Virus record (IMG/VR): IMGVR_UViG_3300046455_000393 | Span: 1 to 38,875 of that record | Strand: one strand, 5' to 3' | Length of the DNA stretch: 38,875 nt | DNA from: a virus | Shown: positions 38,401 through 38,875 of the stretch, piece by piece | How the letters are laid out: each line of letters opens with the position of its first letter | Position numbering within the stretch: the stretch's first letter is position 1 | The notes under the pieces: generated by a model | The model's input: only the letters and a program-made list of their open reading frames with translations | What the model was told of the DNA's origin: nothing | Databases searched by the model: none | Program-made: the position numbers and the translations under genes

Positions 38401-38875
38401 CGCGGACCGCAGCGAACCCGTCGCGAAGTCGGCGAATTTCTTCGAGAGGCCGTCGACGGCCGGGCTCATCATGCCGCCGGCCAGGGTGGTCATGAAGCGG
38501 TCCAGCTCGGTGGAGGCCCCCTTCACCAGGGGGGTCAGCTTCGGCAGCATCGCCGAGGCGACCGCCAACCCCTTGGTGAAGACGGGCATCGTGTCCTTGG
38601 CCAGCCCGTCCGACCAGGCCCGGTACTCCTTCTTCAGCGTCGACAGCCCAGCAGCCGCCTCACGGGAGGCCGTCGGCATCTTCGCGATCTGCTGCTGGAA
38701 TTCCGTCTGCGCCGTGATCGCAGCCTCGGACGTCGCGCCTGACTTGGCGACAGCATCCTCGTACTTCTTCTGCGCTTCGCTCGCGTCGGACAGTGCGCCG
38801 ATCTGCGGGATGATCGCCGCACCGAACGCGGCCACGGCGACAGCCGCCGCACCCGCACCCGCGGCGAGCGGTGCC
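35467..38875 (-). CDS. Tape measure protein, main part (continues to 1-267)
   Basis: Together with 1-267 it encodes 1,182 aa, sets tail length and is ejected with the DNA. Long helical stretches (SDASEAQKKYEDAVAKSG, QAQEALAAQKLSADGL), a hydrophobic region (LNIAAVGIGLFTVAMIQL), and Gly-rich repeats followed by a C-terminal GIKSPSTVMAQLGRY motif typical of tape measure proteins. Bases 38749-38875 duplicate 1-127. Confidence 0.93.
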   Translation of the reverse strand, partial: APLAAGAGAAAVAVAAFGAAIIPQIGALSDASEAQKKYEDAVAKSGATSEAAITAQTEFQQQIAKMPTASREAAAGLSTLKKEYRAWSDGLAKDTMPVFTKGLAVASAMLPKLTPLVKGASTELDRFMTTLAGGMMSPAVDGLSKKFADFATGSLRSANDGLVHLMRTLDTGKVGGALSEFMDYARAQGPLLAETLKNVATAALHLLQAASGVGGGVLQLANAAASLVASLPPGFITVLMQTAVAIRAVKLAGSGFQLLVGGFDAAAAAIRGMGTAALGSATTMGSLRRAAGTLSTQAKLNIAAVGIGLFTVAMIQLSKVGKAAPPDVDKLTTSLGNLARTGKATGEAARVFGDDLSGLYDSVRNITDPSTADKAQQWMVKIGSLGISDSTPHNEAKERLDAIDKSLTSLARGGKADLAAVALKRLGAEYAKNGHSAAEFTNQMSSYKSALADAAFEQDLAAEAQGLFGKQAQKAQEALAAQKLSADGLRQSIQALNDAQRAGIGGMIGFEASIDAAAKAAKENHGALHMINGELDLNSPKAQAAATALNDLAAKTDEAAAQTRQSTGSWEAANRVYARGREKLIESARAMGLTKSEAKALADQILRTPDKTARLKGNIDDLEAKVTAAKKKLSTVPASKKAAVKGDISNLLYEVSRAQRRLNEIDGKTAVTYILMKTKTSNSGTVFHEGGNYANGGMVGFPGGGPISGPGTGTSDSIPIMASNGEYMINARSTAKYRSLVEAINADRLGGGRGMPGAGAAVAQGLMSGMASSTSGVGAAARAMAAAVVTGIKAELEIASPSKKTKALAKDVGKGFINGLTDSRDKIKSVSKDLAADVRTAFSGKKESSLLKMIDKQTAKLLTAATKRDALVKKLAEAKAFASDVTKNAREGAGLSNLGMDADSVTAGGIKGGLASKLAQVKQFTKYIDMLAKKGLNKSLLHQILNMGPEQGYAYASALVGADKATFSSINSLETQINKSTKSLGQVGADRMYDSGKNAGRGFLKGLEGQQKDIENLMLKIAKGMQKAIKKALGIKSPSTVMAQLGRYTTQGLAHGLVDAVPHVDRALGVVAGRVAGTRPVLGRPAVAGAGGGGMVVNVHIEQAMDPVAVGREIQRVLVRFGRAQGASVRLSVGG
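38749..38875. repeat. Terminal direct repeat (right copy)
   Basis: Exact second copy of bases 1-127; see the left copy. It lies inside the tape-measure gene, so that stretch of the gene appears twice in the window. Confidence 0.93.

Overview
The window is one complete circular genome of about 38,748 bp. Its last 127 bases (38749-38875) repeat the first 127 exactly, and the tape-measure gene runs in frame across that join. Gene content is that of a temperate siphovirus of a high-GC actinomycete, most likely Streptomyces: very GC-rich DNA, many GTG and TTG starts, small zinc-ribbon proteins and XRE/GntR regulators typical of Streptomyces mobile elements, and a carried 3' end that looks like an actinobacterial uppP gene.

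Layout. Late genes lie on the minus strand in HK97-like order: small and large terminase (8828 to 7088), portal, prohead protease and major capsid (7074 to 3952), head-tail connector, tail terminator and major tail protein (3655 to 1411), a frameshifted tail chaperone pair (880 to 267), the tape measure (267 through the join to 35467), baseplate/minor tail proteins (35462 to 31471), and lysis genes: amidase endolysin, holin candidate and two membrane proteins (31468 to 29292). Upstream of the terminase lie an HNH endonuclease, a P-loop kinase and a repeat-rich, possibly cos-containing gap (8835-9062). A small regulatory block at 27.7-29.3 kb has an XRE protein, a mini-GntR protein and a minus-strand trio of cysteine-rich microproteins.

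The lysogeny region (24.4-27.5 kb) has two divergent XRE-type regulators separated by repeated operator-like half-sites, then a plus-strand tyrosine integrase. Immediately after the integrase is a 41-codon fragment matching the end of undecaprenyl-diphosphatase (uppP). I infer that attP lies here and that integration rebuilds the 3' end of the host gene.

The early region (minus strand, 24.7 to 10.8 kb) holds a Cas4/RecB-like Fe-S nuclease, a probable ssDNA-binding protein, a Prim-Pol/SF3 helicase fusion, and next to it a 275-bp gap with nine exact TGACGC hexamers, read as an iteron replication origin. A tightly overlapping chain of small DNA-binding and zinc-ribbon genes follows. It ends in a module expected on Streptomyces conjugative plasmids or AICEs rather than on a virus: a multi-membrane Spd-like protein, two small accompanying proteins, a second small membrane protein and a 698-aa TraB/FtsK-type DNA translocase, with GAAAC repeats just downstream that could be a clt-like site.

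Taken together, the genome looks like a phage/AICE chimera: a packageable virus that replicates from an iteron origin with a plasmid-like primase-helicase, integrates into an essential-type gene while repairing it, and carries the core of a double-strand-DNA conjugation system. Whether it can actually move by conjugation cannot be told from sequence alone.
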